Source of the DNA: Bacteroidota bacterium | GTDB taxonomy: Bacteria > Bacteroidota > Bacteroidia > Chitinophagales > Chitinophagaceae | DNA: 42,315 nt | Assembly: GCA_947460175.1 (NCBI GenBank) | Contig: CANHGW010000024.1 | Location: 1-42,315 of the forward strand | Direction of reading: 5' to 3' | In this document: positions 18,901-27,063 of the stretch, one piece after another | Position numbering within the stretch: position 1 is the stretch's first letter | Layout of the letters: the number at the start of each line of letters is the position of its first letter | Notes under the pieces: generated by a model | What the model saw: only the letters and a program-made list of their open reading frames with translations | What the model was told of the DNA's origin: nothing | Databases searched by the model: none | Program-made: the position numbers and the translations under genes

Positions 18901-21615
18901 ATTGGAACTTCAACAATCAAGTCATTGATTGGAGGTACTGTGAATATGGATGTAACTCAAGATGGCAATTCACTATTTTATATACATCGTTTACAAAATT
19001 TAACCAATGGAGGAAGTATCAATGTTCAAAATGTAAGAGGATTGAATATACAATTGGATACAATGTTATTATCTTCATTAAATGTTACAGGTTATAAGGG
19101 TAATGTGTATTCTTATTTTCATGATAATCATATTACAGCCAATGTTAACCTGCAAGATGATCCTAGCTACGTAAATGGATATAATACATCAATGCAAAAT
19201 AATACGATTAATGGTTCTACTTTGATTAATGTAGAAGGCACGAATAGTTTTGTAGAAGCAAGTGCAGCGAATCTGCCAAATACGTTTAATGGAAATGTGA
19301 TTTTTAATGCTAACAGTAGTGCGCCTCTCTATGTAAGTCATTTGGCAAAATCTACGTTTAATGGCGATCTTACGATATATAGATATGCAAATGGACATAC
19401 ACAAGCATTTAACTCTGGCGGAAATATTAATGGTAATTTCGCTTATTTTAAAAATACAACTGGAGCAAGTTATCTTGGAAGTACTTCCCAAAAGACAGCT
19501 ATTACTGGCACAATAAATTTAACTGTAACTCAATCATTGAGTGATGTGTTTAATATGTTTTGGTTGGTCAATAATACCAATGGAGGGAATATAAATGTTC
19601 AATATATGCGTGGATTGGATATTGAAATGGATAGCATTAAGGTAAATGATTTTTTAATTTCTGGATTTGGTGGGAATAACTATTCATATTTTTCGAATAA
19701 TCAAATAGAGGGCAACTTGAATTTAGCAGATGATATTTCATATACCAATGGATATGCTTTCTACATTGATAATAATACATTAATGGGTAATACAGTCATT
19801 ACTAACAATGGCACCAATACGTTCATTGATGCAAATAGTGGAAATACAGGAAATACATATTTGGGAACAACTACCTTCATTCGTAACAATGGGAATATTA
19901 ATATTGGAAATGCTGATACATCATCTTTTGCAGGAGATTTGATTTTTAATTCTTCAACTCCTATCAATGCTAATCTAGTTAAATTTGATGGAAGTGCCAA
20001 TACACAAATCAATCAGTTAGGTTCATCACCAATTGCTATGAATCAATTGATATTAGACAAATCTTCATTTGCTTCAGTTACACTTGCAAAGCCAGTTGTT
20101 GTTAATTCGGCTGCAAGTTTTTTAAATGGATTTATTAATTCATCGAATGCAAATCCACTCGTGTTTTTAAACGATGCAACACATAATGGTTCAAGCGACA
20201 ATAGTCATGTAAAAGGATTTGTGACCAAAGTAGGAGATGATGCATTTTTGTTTCCTCTAGGAAATGGAATTGGTTTGAATCCGTTGGCAATAACCGCACC
20301 TTCTGGTGTTACAGACACTTTTAAAGCTGGTCTCAAAGTCAATAATCCTGCAGTAGATGGTTATCCTACAACATCCAAAGAGGCATCCTTGATTAATATG
20401 TCTACGTTTAATTATTGGACACTGCAACGAACTGCTGGAAGTAATCCAATTACAGTTTCATTAGGTTGGGGGACTCAATGTATCAATGCAGGAATAACTA
20501 ATCTCGGTGCATTAGCTGTTTCTAGATGGAATGGCTCCATTTGGACGAATTTAGGCAATAGTGCAACAAGTGGTTCTATTTCAAGTGGAATGGTTACGAT
20601 GGCTGGTACAACGACTAACTTCGGTCCGTTTGCATTAGCAAGTACGACTAATTCAAATCAATGGTCAACTGGGGTTACAACTGTAACTGGAACAAATTCA
20701 TCTATTTGTCCAGGGGCAAACACTACCTTAACGGCTTCTGGGGGATCTTCTTATACTTGGATGCCTGGTAATTTAACAGGTGCATCAGTGGTAGTAAATC
20801 CTTCGACTACTACTACTTATACGGTCACTGGTTATACTGCTTCAGGATGTCCATCTACAGCTACAAAAACTATATTGGTAAATGTACTAGCACCATTGTC
20901 TACTACTGTATCAAGTAGTGCAGTTTGTACTGGTGCTTCTGCAAGTATCACTGCAAGTGGAGCCAATACATATAGTTGGCAGCCAGGATCACTGTCTGGT
21001 GCTACAGTAAATGTAACTCCTGCATCTACAACAATATACACTGTTACAGCTACATATGCCAATGGTTGTACTGCTACCTCGACTCGCAAAGTTACTGTAG
21101 GTAACTGCGCGACTTGCGCTAGTAATGTAGTGATTTCTACCTCGCCTTACAGCATTTTACTGACTGAGTCACAAACCTATATTAAAACAAGTGGTACCGT
21201 ATTAATAGAAAGTGGTTCATTTGTAAAATTTGATGCTGCAGCAACTTCGTATGTGCTTTTAGATAAAGGTTTCAATGCTGCCAATGGTTCAGTATTTATT
21301 GCACAAGCTCTCAATGGATGTACCGCAGGATCACCACAACTTCCTTCATTAGAGTCAACATCTAAGGAAAGTGTAAGTGTTGTTGAGAAAGATGAATCAA
21401 TTATAGTATATCCAAATCCTACAACAGGAAAAATTACCATTGAGCATCCTATTTCCTTAGACGAAATTGCTTTGTATGATCTTACAGGTAAATTGGTCAT
21501 GAAAATCAATACGATGGGCGATACAAGATCTGATATAGATATTGGACAACTTTCACAAGGAGTCTATATCCTTTATGCTAAAGGATTCTCAAGTATAAAA
21601 GTCATTAAAAACTAA
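15967..21615 (+). CDS. Giant secreted repeat protein with T9SS type A sorting domain
   Basis: 1882 residues with a signal peptide (about 1-19, ending SFSHAA). A G8/beta-solenoid-like entry follows (TWTGVAGTNWNNPGNW, 21-36). Residues about 75-1350 are seven units of 191 residues (first degenerate, last partial; unit starts near 271, 462, 653, 844, 1035 and 1226), Asn/Thr/Ser/Gly-rich with 'YAYF.NN...GN.TL', 'GGYYT' and 'GYTRAF.AG..I.GN' landmarks. They probably form a long beta-helix. Then come a spacer (about 1350-1560), two Ig/PKD-like domains (about 1564-1710), an 'ESQTYIKTSGTV..ESGS' segment (about 1725-1780) and a type A sorting domain (1813-1882, YPNPTTGKITIEHP). I see no enzyme motif. 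Inferred role: surface adhesin or matrix protein. Confidence 0.88.
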   Translation: MKSIVSFVVFLFAFSFSHAATWTGVAGTNWNNPGNWNPMGVPGAGTAVYIGVAPNYPQLQSNVSVGVIEIDPGVPIDFNGYSMTVTSGVGGYTDFEGAIFNNSNALTDIVLNINTGTGGWYTQFRGCTVNDLITFNVSGDNSYYEGGAANQFNGSVSYNVSGPLAMYLSYSAASAYASNFSYNRTVAGSTYLFSNAANIGGNFSFQNNVGGPTIFGHASITTPIGGTCNIVASYPTNNTFALRRFKNQVTGGSINVVGSTGVEIVNDTLKLTLFSVQQYKTGAYAYFNNNKIDANVTISPDASYTGGYYTEYNNNVINGNTTINVNGSNAYYESNIGSTLNVFNGTTTYNINSGASLYLSHSNSTTYNGPLTINRNVAGYTRVFASGANVSGNFSYTNLTSGDNDIGTTSFSTLIGGTLNLNLNLSPVAQINMFKITNQTAGGKINIYNSQGFNLSNDTLKVDSLNVIGYRGSAYSYFTNNKLDGHLTLSDSATYGGGYYTLVRNNTINGTTNYKIYGSNSFYDADVADASNYYNGNTIINALSGANVYISHGDTSHFNGNLNFNRSSPGYTRAFNAGATITGNLVFNHTSSGTTEIGNLNSASTINGTLNMNLNFSSISSMFLHRIVNLTSGGKVNLKNTIGFDIQSDTLRVDSLNVIGYRGNGYAYFYNNKLIGNLTLSDSASYTGGYYTLVRNNTINGTTNYKIFGSNSFYDADVAASSNIYNGSTFVNSMSSASVYLSHGDTSYFNGNLTFNRSGNGYTRAFNAGVSIAGNLFFNHTASGTTEIGNLNSTSLINGTINMNLNFTSLSALMLHRVKNLTAGGKVKINNSLGFNVQSDSLRVDSLNIISYRGNAFAYLMNNELYGHLTLADSTSYTNGYSTSLEGNTVHGNTMYRIFGSNAFFESNSGSNINRYFGNVTMDIPGVASVYFNNLSKSELNGNLTVNRTGAGYTRLFPSGANITGNFSYTKNNAGGSEIGTSTIKSLIGGTVNMDVTQDGNSLFYIHRLQNLTNGGSINVQNVRGLNIQLDTMLLSSLNVTGYKGNVYSYFHDNHITANVNLQDDPSYVNGYNTSMQNNTINGSTLINVEGTNSFVEASAANLPNTFNGNVIFNANSSAPLYVSHLAKSTFNGDLTIYRYANGHTQAFNSGGNINGNFAYFKNTTGASYLGSTSQKTAITGTINLTVTQSLSDVFNMFWLVNNTNGGNINVQYMRGLDIEMDSIKVNDFLISGFGGNNYSYFSNNQIEGNLNLADDISYTNGYAFYIDNNTLMGNTVITNNGTNTFIDANSGNTGNTYLGTTTFIRNNGNINIGNADTSSFAGDLIFNSSTPINANLVKFDGSANTQINQLGSSPIAMNQLILDKSSFASVTLAKPVVVNSAASFLNGFINSSNANPLVFLNDATHNGSSDNSHVKGFVTKVGDDAFLFPLGNGIGLNPLAITAPSGVTDTFKAGLKVNNPAVDGYPTTSKEASLINMSTFNYWTLQRTAGSNPITVSLGWGTQCINAGITNLGALAVSRWNGSIWTNLGNSATSGSISSGMVTMAGTTTNFGPFALASTTNSNQWSTGVTTVTGTNSSICPGANTTLTASGGSSYTWMPGNLTGASVVVNPSTTTTYTVTGYTASGCPSTATKTILVNVLAPLSTTVSSSAVCTGASASITASGANTYSWQPGSLSGATVNVTPASTTIYTVTATYANGCTATSTRKVTVGNCATCASNVVISTSPYSILLTESQTYIKTSGTVLIESGSFVKFDAAATSYVLLDKGFNAANGSVFIAQALNGCTAGSPQLPSLESTSKESVSVVEKDESIIVYPNPTTGKITIEHPISLDEIALYDLTGKLVMKINTMGDTRSDIDIGQLSQGVYILYAKGFSSIKVIKN
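16200..19990 (+). repeat. 573-bp coding tandem repeats (191 residues each)
   Basis: The segment starting GTAGATTCATTGAATGT recurs at 17350 and 17923, exactly 573 bp apart. Diverged equivalents lie near 16778, 18497, 19070 and 19643. Units three and four are the most alike, the outer ones most diverged, the usual picture for an array that grows by unequal exchange in the middle. Confidence 0.85.
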
Positions 21616-21654
21616 ACCATTCATCAATTAATTTATATAAAAACAAATAATATC

Positions 21655-22668
21655 ATGAAACAATCAATTTTAGTAATATTCAGCCTTATGTTGGCATCCA
21701 ACTATGCAAATGCGCAACTTTTCTCAAGTGGAAATAATGTAATTCCAGGCAATAATGTAGGTGTAGGTACCAATACACCCGCAGTAAAATTACATATTCA
21801 AAATAACGTCACAGCAGAGTTACTTCGAATGGAAAATACGAATCCTTTAGCAAGAGGAAGTTTTAGGCTTTCCAATGATGTAGCACTAAACTATGCATCT
21901 TTCTCAAAATATGGTAGTACTTTCCCTGGCGGTTACCCTGGTGTAACTACTCAATATCCGTATGCCAACATGTTAGCATTTGGAAATAACAACGGCCCTT
22001 GTCTTTTTAGTGCTTCTGGAAATACAGGAATAGCCTTAGCAAAAAGTGGTACAACCAAACTTAAGTTCAATGTTAATTTTACCAGTGAGAATGTCGGTAT
22101 TGGTGGCAATGCATTACCTGTTACCAATATTCATTTTAATAACTCATTAGCAGGTGATACTATCAAAATTACTAACAATACAACAGGGCATAATGCTGGT
22201 GATGGTCTTGACATCAGAAATACTGGTATAGCTGCCACTATTATGAATCTTGAAAATAGTACGTTAGAATTTGGTACTAATAATGTATCAAGAATGAAGA
22301 TTAATTCAGATGGTAAGATAGTTATGGGAACAACTCCTACACCCGCAGGTTACAAATTGTTTGTAGAAGAAGGTATCCTTACTGAAAAAGTGAAAGTAGC
22401 AGTAAAAACTTCATCAGAATGGTCTGATTATGTATTTGCTAAAGAGTATGATTTAAAACCATTGTCTGAAGTGGAGGCATTTATCAGTCAAAACAATCAC
22501 CTTCCTGGTGTGCCATCGGCTCAAGATGTAGTAGACAATGGAATCGATATGGCCAAAATGGATGCTAAATTGCTCGAAAAGATTGAAGAGTTGACGTTGC
22601 ATCTTATTGAGATGGATAAGAAAATGAAAGACTTACAAAAAAGACTTGAATTGGCAGAATCTAAATAA
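21655..22668 (+). CDS. Secreted fibre-like protein without S74 domain
   Basis: 337 residues with a signal peptide (about 1-20, ending NYANAQ). 'NNVGVGTNTPAVKLHIQNN' (about 33-51) is the phage-tail-fibre-like strand motif of Bacteroidota fibre proteins. Residues about 40-230 match, module for module, the middle of the 809-residue fibre protein at 27064: 'YASFSKYGS', 'NMLAFGNN', 'SGTTKLKFN', 'ENVGIGGNA' and 'LEFGTNN'. The C-terminus has 'LSEVEAFISQNNHLPGVPSA' followed by 'LLEKIEELTLHLIEMDKKM', a short coiled-coil cap common in this group. It has neither an S74 chaperone nor a T9SS signal. It starts 39 bp after the giant protein and shares its transcript, so the two products may act together. 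Confidence 0.85.
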   Translation: MKQSILVIFSLMLASNYANAQLFSSGNNVIPGNNVGVGTNTPAVKLHIQNNVTAELLRMENTNPLARGSFRLSNDVALNYASFSKYGSTFPGGYPGVTTQYPYANMLAFGNNNGPCLFSASGNTGIALAKSGTTKLKFNVNFTSENVGIGGNALPVTNIHFNNSLAGDTIKITNNTTGHNAGDGLDIRNTGIAATIMNLENSTLEFGTNNVSRMKINSDGKIVMGTTPTPAGYKLFVEEGILTEKVKVAVKTSSEWSDYVFAKEYDLKPLSEVEAFISQNNHLPGVPSAQDVVDNGIDMAKMDAKLLEKIEELTLHLIEMDKKMKDLQKRLELAESK

Positions 22669-22767
22669 CCTAATATTTTTAAATTCAATAAAGAGATAGA
22701 CTCAATAGTAAAGTAATGAATATGAGTATCATATAAAAGTAAAACGTTCTCTAATAGGTAAACAAGT

Positions 22768-22813
22768 AAAAAAGAGGCTATTTCAACCGAATGAGATAGC
22801 CTCTTTTTATTTT
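22768..22813. terminator. Strong hairpin terminator after the fibre gene
   Basis: GAGGCTAT (22774-22781) pairs with ATAGCCTC (22796-22803), flanked by an A-run on the left and TTTTTATTTT on the right. This is a classic intrinsic terminator for the plus-strand operon 15967-22668, and the A-run lets it work on the other strand too. Confidence 0.92.
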
Positions 22814-22884
22814 GCGTTATAATTTATTAAAATCGATCTTATCGTTACCTAAACATGGTGATGGATAAAGTCTAATCATTGTAA

Positions 22885-22917
22885 ATTAAAAGACGCTTCA
22901 ATAGAAGCGCTTTTAAT
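22885..22917. terminator. Second hairpin, terminator for the minus-strand PKD gene
   Basis: ATTAAAAG (22885-22892), bulged A, CGCTTC, loop AATA, GAAGCG, CTTTTAAT (22910-22917): 14 paired bases with one bulge. It is 35 bp past the stop of the minus-strand gene at 22953, with a U-rich arm in the transcript. Together with the hairpin at 22768 it insulates two convergent units. Confidence 0.85.
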
Positions 22918-22952
22918 AGAAATAACCAAAACTAAACACCTATGAATGATGA

Positions 22953-25208
22953 TTAATTGACTTGTAATTTTTGAACTGATTTCATGCCATTCAAATTTTC
23001 TTGAATGAAATAGATGCCAGCGTTCCATCCTTGACAATCAATCTCTTTATTTTGTCCAGCTTTCAAATCAAACTCCTGAATCCTACGTCCTGTCATATCC
23101 ATTATTTGAATGAATCGGTCTTCTCTTGTATTGTATAATTTGAATGATCCTTGAGCTGGATTAGGCGCAATGCTAATTCCTTTCTCCATTTCAACATTCT
23201 TGATACTTAAACTGCCGGCTGTTGGTTGAATAACGTTGTCGTTGTATACAAAGTTTTTATTCGTATAACTATTTTGTGCGGCATTGATTACAATGTTGTC
23301 AGGTATACTTGCTCGATTTAATAATTCTCCGTATACTCTGTATGTGCCATTTGGAATATTTCCAAAACTATAATTCCCATTTGCACTTGGCTTGGTATAC
23401 GCAACAGGTGTTTGTGTAGTTTGATCAATTAAAATCAATGTAATGTCTTCAGCGGCTCGAGTTGGTTTATTGGCACCTTGAAATACATTGCCCGATATAA
23501 ATCCATTGCCTCCATTGTTAATGCCGAAAGTCATGTAGATATCTCTAGTATACGTATTTCCAAATAAAGTAACTACTTGTGCATCATACCACATAATGGA
23601 AGAATTGTAATACGTAGGTATATTGAATGCGTAGTTTGGACTCGATGTATTCAAAGCAACTTTAATTCGATAATCATCAATAGGTTTATTATTAAATGTA
23701 TACATACCTTGACTATCTGTTAGTGTTGAGTCGATAGCATCTAAGGTTCCTCCGGTAATTAATTTTATTAAATATACTTTGGCTTCATTCGCACCCACAG
23801 GAGAGTATGTAAAAGAATTATCAACATTGTATATTTTTCCAGCGATATCATACAATGAAGTAGCTGGTGTATTTACAACTATGGTTGTACAGCTTTGTGT
23901 ACATGGATTATTATTTGCATCTACGGATTGTAAGCATATGTTGTACGTGCCACTTTGAGTAAAGCTATATGTAAATTGTGGCGTAGAGGATGTGAAAACA
24001 TAATTATTATCAACAAACCATGCATAGGAAGTTGCATTATTTGAGCAACTTCCATCAAAAATGTAATCACTCGTAGAAGCTGGTGCTTGAGTGACTGTTA
24101 AGCAAGAAGTGCAAGGTGGATTGTAGGTGTAGACAAATTGAAACATACTATCGCAATAATTATTGTTACTATCTTTTACCAGAATTGCAACACTTTGTGT
24201 ACCTGGCGATGTAAAGCCTTGTAAAAATGGCACACCTGGGTCTGGAAAAACATTCCCATTGATATTCCATTCTATAGTCCCATTTGGTGGAACTATACTA
24301 CAAGATGCATTCAATATTACAGAATCCAAGTTAGTGTTGTAAGTATAGTTGAAACATGGATAACATGATGGGTTATTGATGATTCCACCATTATAAAAAA
24401 ATGTTTGAGTCATACTATCACATGGATTTAAATTTGCATCACTCAATACCATTTTTATAGAATAATTTCCAATATTACTCAATACAGTGTTGTAATATGT
24501 TATTGCAGCTTGTTGTACTTGAACACCATTCAAATACCATGTCATGTTGAAGTTAGATGGATTATAAATACTTGAAGATGCATCACAATAGAGAAATCCA
24601 AATGGATCTACATAATGATTGAAATTGGCTAAACATGTTTGATTGACATTAACAGTTATGGATTGACATGATGTATCTGCGCAACCGCCGAAGGCAGTAT
24701 CAGAAACGATACAACATACATTGTATGTTCCTGAATTAATATAAGTGTGATTTACATTGGGTTGGTTGCCCGTTGTACCATCTCCATAATCCCATGCATA
24801 AGTTGCTGTTGGGCTTGGATTTCCAAAAGGGTAAAAATAGTATCCACCTGCGCCTATTGGGTAGGCTGTAAAATTGGCATTGCATACATTTGTAATTGTA
24901 ATTGATTGTGAGGTAGTATCAGAACATCCGTTGTCATCTAAAACCATTAAAATTGAATATGTGCCTGGTGAAACCAATGGTATTTGAAAATAAGGAAATG
25001 GAAATGAAGTATAGAGGTTCCCATCTACATACCATGTATAGTTTGCACCAGCAGATGCATTGCTACATGTAGCATCTACATTGATATTAAATGAATTGTT
25101 GGAATCGGGAGTTGCTGTAAAACAAGCTACACAATTCTGAGAGTTAGCTGCTAAAGCTAGAAACGAAAGTATGCATACTGTAACGCCAATTGAAAGGATT
25201 TTTTTCAT
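22953..25208 (-). CDS. Secreted PKD-repeat protein with T9SS type A sorting domain
   Basis: 751 residues with a signal peptide (about 1-23, ending LAANSQ). Residues about 24-445 contain five or six PKD/Ig-like modules with paired cysteines and the 'YAWDYGDGTTG' and 'NHTYINSGTYNVCCIVSD' cores typical of PKD. Residues about 450-640 hold two carboxypeptidase-regulatory-like (CNA-B-type) beta domains, 'IAGKIYN...A.VYLIK' and 'ISGNVFQG...ITLILID', ending 'GTYRVYGELL'. The last 75 residues are a type A sorting domain (ISIAPNPAQGSFKLYN, 'GMKSVQKLQVN'). It is probably a surface-displayed scaffold or adhesin; I see no catalytic motif. It is convergent with the fibre gene and divergent from the S51 peptidase. 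Confidence 0.88.
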   Translation of the reverse strand: MKKILSIGVTVCILSFLALAANSQNCVACFTATPDSNNSFNINVDATCSNASAGANYTWYVDGNLYTSFPFPYFQIPLVSPGTYSILMVLDDNGCSDTTSQSITITNVCNANFTAYPIGAGGYYFYPFGNPSPTATYAWDYGDGTTGNQPNVNHTYINSGTYNVCCIVSDTAFGGCADTSCQSITVNVNQTCLANFNHYVDPFGFLYCDASSSIYNPSNFNMTWYLNGVQVQQAAITYYNTVLSNIGNYSIKMVLSDANLNPCDSMTQTFFYNGGIINNPSCYPCFNYTYNTNLDSVILNASCSIVPPNGTIEWNINGNVFPDPGVPFLQGFTSPGTQSVAILVKDSNNNYCDSMFQFVYTYNPPCTSCLTVTQAPASTSDYIFDGSCSNNATSYAWFVDNNYVFTSSTPQFTYSFTQSGTYNICLQSVDANNNPCTQSCTTIVVNTPATSLYDIAGKIYNVDNSFTYSPVGANEAKVYLIKLITGGTLDAIDSTLTDSQGMYTFNNKPIDDYRIKVALNTSSPNYAFNIPTYYNSSIMWYDAQVVTLFGNTYTRDIYMTFGINNGGNGFISGNVFQGANKPTRAAEDITLILIDQTTQTPVAYTKPSANGNYSFGNIPNGTYRVYGELLNRASIPDNIVINAAQNSYTNKNFVYNDNVIQPTAGSLSIKNVEMEKGISIAPNPAQGSFKLYNTREDRFIQIMDMTGRRIQEFDLKAGQNKEIDCQGWNAGIYFIQENLNGMKSVQKLQVN

Positions 25209-25393
25209 TTTAAAGATTTACTATTCTAGACGTTACCCAATTCACATTGGTTAAATTTATTTTAATTTATGTTTAATAATTAAATGAATTCTATATAAGT
25301 AAATTCTATACGAATGAAATTATTTTTTACTTATATAATTTTATATTTATAAAAAATAGAAATAGACTTTATCTTACAACTTTATAAAAGTAT

Positions 25394-26722
25394 ATGAAAC
25401 AACTTTCCTTAACACTCTTAGTATTGATTGTGAATTCGATGTCATTTGCTCAAACGTATACACTTTGGTCTATAGGTGATACGATTGATATCGTAACACA
25501 ACCCAAACCTGCAACCTTACTTATGGGTGGTGCAACAGAGGATGATCGGGCAATGAAGCGTTTTTTGCAATATGCCAATGGTGGGGATGTCGTTGTAATC
25601 CGAACAAGTGGAGCAGATGGTTACAACAATTATATGTACAGTCAATTGGGTGTGAACGTTCACTCAGTAAGAACCTTTTTAATACCAAACATTGCTGCTG
25701 CCAACGATTCGTTTGTAGTGCAAACCGTTAGAAAGGCTGAAGCTTTATGGATAGCAGGGGGCGATCAATGGACCTATATTTCAAATTGGAAAAATACAGC
25801 ACTTGAAAATGCGCTCAATTATTTAGTCAATGTAAAAAAAGCCCCTATTGGAGGTACAAGTGCAGGCATGGCCGTCATGGGAGAATATTATAATTCGGCA
25901 CAAGGTGGAAGCGCAGTTTCGGCAACAGTACTCAATAATCCATACGATGCTACAGTTACTATAGGGAATTCAGATTTTATTCAAAATTCATTTATGAATG
26001 ATATTATTACTGATACTCATTTTGATAATCCTGATCGGAAAGGTCGTTTGATGACTTTTATTGCACGTACTTGGAAAGATCAAAATCAGAAAATAAGTGG
26101 AATTGCATGTGAAGAGTATACATCAGTTTTTATTGATACAAATTTTAAAGCAACCGTTTACGGTGGACAACCTACGTATGATGACAATGCCTTTTTTGTA
26201 AAAATTGATTGTGAAGGAAACAATGCAATAGAACAATGTATTTCAGGAAGTCCACTCAACTGGAAGCAAGATAGTTCAGTTGTGAAAGTCTATAAAATAC
26301 CAGCAGATACAACAGGGACTCGTTATTTTGATCTGCGAAATTTTTCAGGCAATGCCAATTATCCTAACAATGGTGGACTATGGGAAGATTGGTGGGTAAG
26401 CAATGGGCAATTTAATTCTAGAGTTGGATCGACATTAAATTGTATGCCAAATTCTGTGGAAGATAATCCATACGAGTCTTCTAGATATTTGGTTTATCCG
26501 AATCCATCAATGAATGGAATTTTTACAATTCAATCGAATCATGTCAATTCTGCATTTACCTATCGATTATTCAATGTTATTGGACAAGTGGTTCCAATTC
26601 AACCATTAGAATCTAGCTTCAATTCAAGTCGTTTTCAACTATTGAATTTAGCCAGTGGAATTTATTTTCTTCAACTCAGTGATGAAAAAGGCATGACACA
26701 ATTGAAAATAAAAGTAGATTAA
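25394..26722 (+). CDS. Secreted cyanophycinase-like peptidase (S51) with T9SS sorting domain
   Basis: 442 residues with a signal peptide (about 1-20, ending SMSFAQ). The S51 peptidase fold spans about 38-270: GGATEDDRAMKRFL (45-58, the substrate-side loop), 'ALWIAGGDQW' (117-126) and the nucleophile elbow GGTSAGMAVMG (153-163, Ser156). His209 lies in TDTHFDNPDRKGRL, and E240/E241 in GIACEEYT is the likely acid. Cyanophycinases cut the Arg-Asp polymer cyanophycin; other S51 members cut Asp-X dipeptides. A type A sorting domain (about 370-442, YLVYPNPSMNGIF) marks it for T9SS export, unlike the cytoplasmic enzymes of cyanobacteria. Substrate is therefore uncertain; scavenging of extracellular polymer or peptide is inferred. 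Confidence 0.87.
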   Translation: MKQLSLTLLVLIVNSMSFAQTYTLWSIGDTIDIVTQPKPATLLMGGATEDDRAMKRFLQYANGGDVVVIRTSGADGYNNYMYSQLGVNVHSVRTFLIPNIAAANDSFVVQTVRKAEALWIAGGDQWTYISNWKNTALENALNYLVNVKKAPIGGTSAGMAVMGEYYNSAQGGSAVSATVLNNPYDATVTIGNSDFIQNSFMNDIITDTHFDNPDRKGRLMTFIARTWKDQNQKISGIACEEYTSVFIDTNFKATVYGGQPTYDDNAFFVKIDCEGNNAIEQCISGSPLNWKQDSSVVKVYKIPADTTGTRYFDLRNFSGNANYPNNGGLWEDWWVSNGQFNSRVGSTLNCMPNSVEDNPYESSRYLVYPNPSMNGIFTIQSNHVNSAFTYRLFNVIGQVVPIQPLESSFNSSRFQLLNLASGIYFLQLSDEKGMTQLKIKVD

Positions 26723-27063
26723 TCATGTCATTTTTACTACCTATTATTTAAAGGATAACGAAGTATTTTCACTCATTCAGTTCTCAATGTTAAACGAAGC
26801 ATCTCGTTTTTAGTTCATGATATCATTGCAACTCTCTCACTACAGAGGGCAAGTCTTGATTCTGATTCAGAGTATGATATTGTTTAGAAAGTAAAGCTAA
26901 GGATATCCAATAGTTTAGTTTACTAATTGTAACATAGGATATCTGTTGACTCTTTATTATGTTTTGACTTTTCGAACATTTAAAAAGAATATTAAAATAG
27001 AACAGCAACTCATAGCCTTAAATTAGGAATTTCATTCTATTTTTATTCCCTAAAACAACTCCC
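26723..27063. other. 341-bp intergenic region
   Basis: I see no ORF worth calling. Apart from a weak hairpin (26792-26809), nothing is recognised; the sequence is AT-rich and non-repetitive. Confidence 0.6.
26792..26809 (+). terminator. Weak hairpin terminator after the S51 peptidase
   Basis: AAACGA (26792-26797), loop AGCATC, TCGTTT (26804-26809), running into TTTAG. The stem is short and A/T-heavy, but it has a T-run and lies 70 bp past the stop. Confidence 0.4.
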
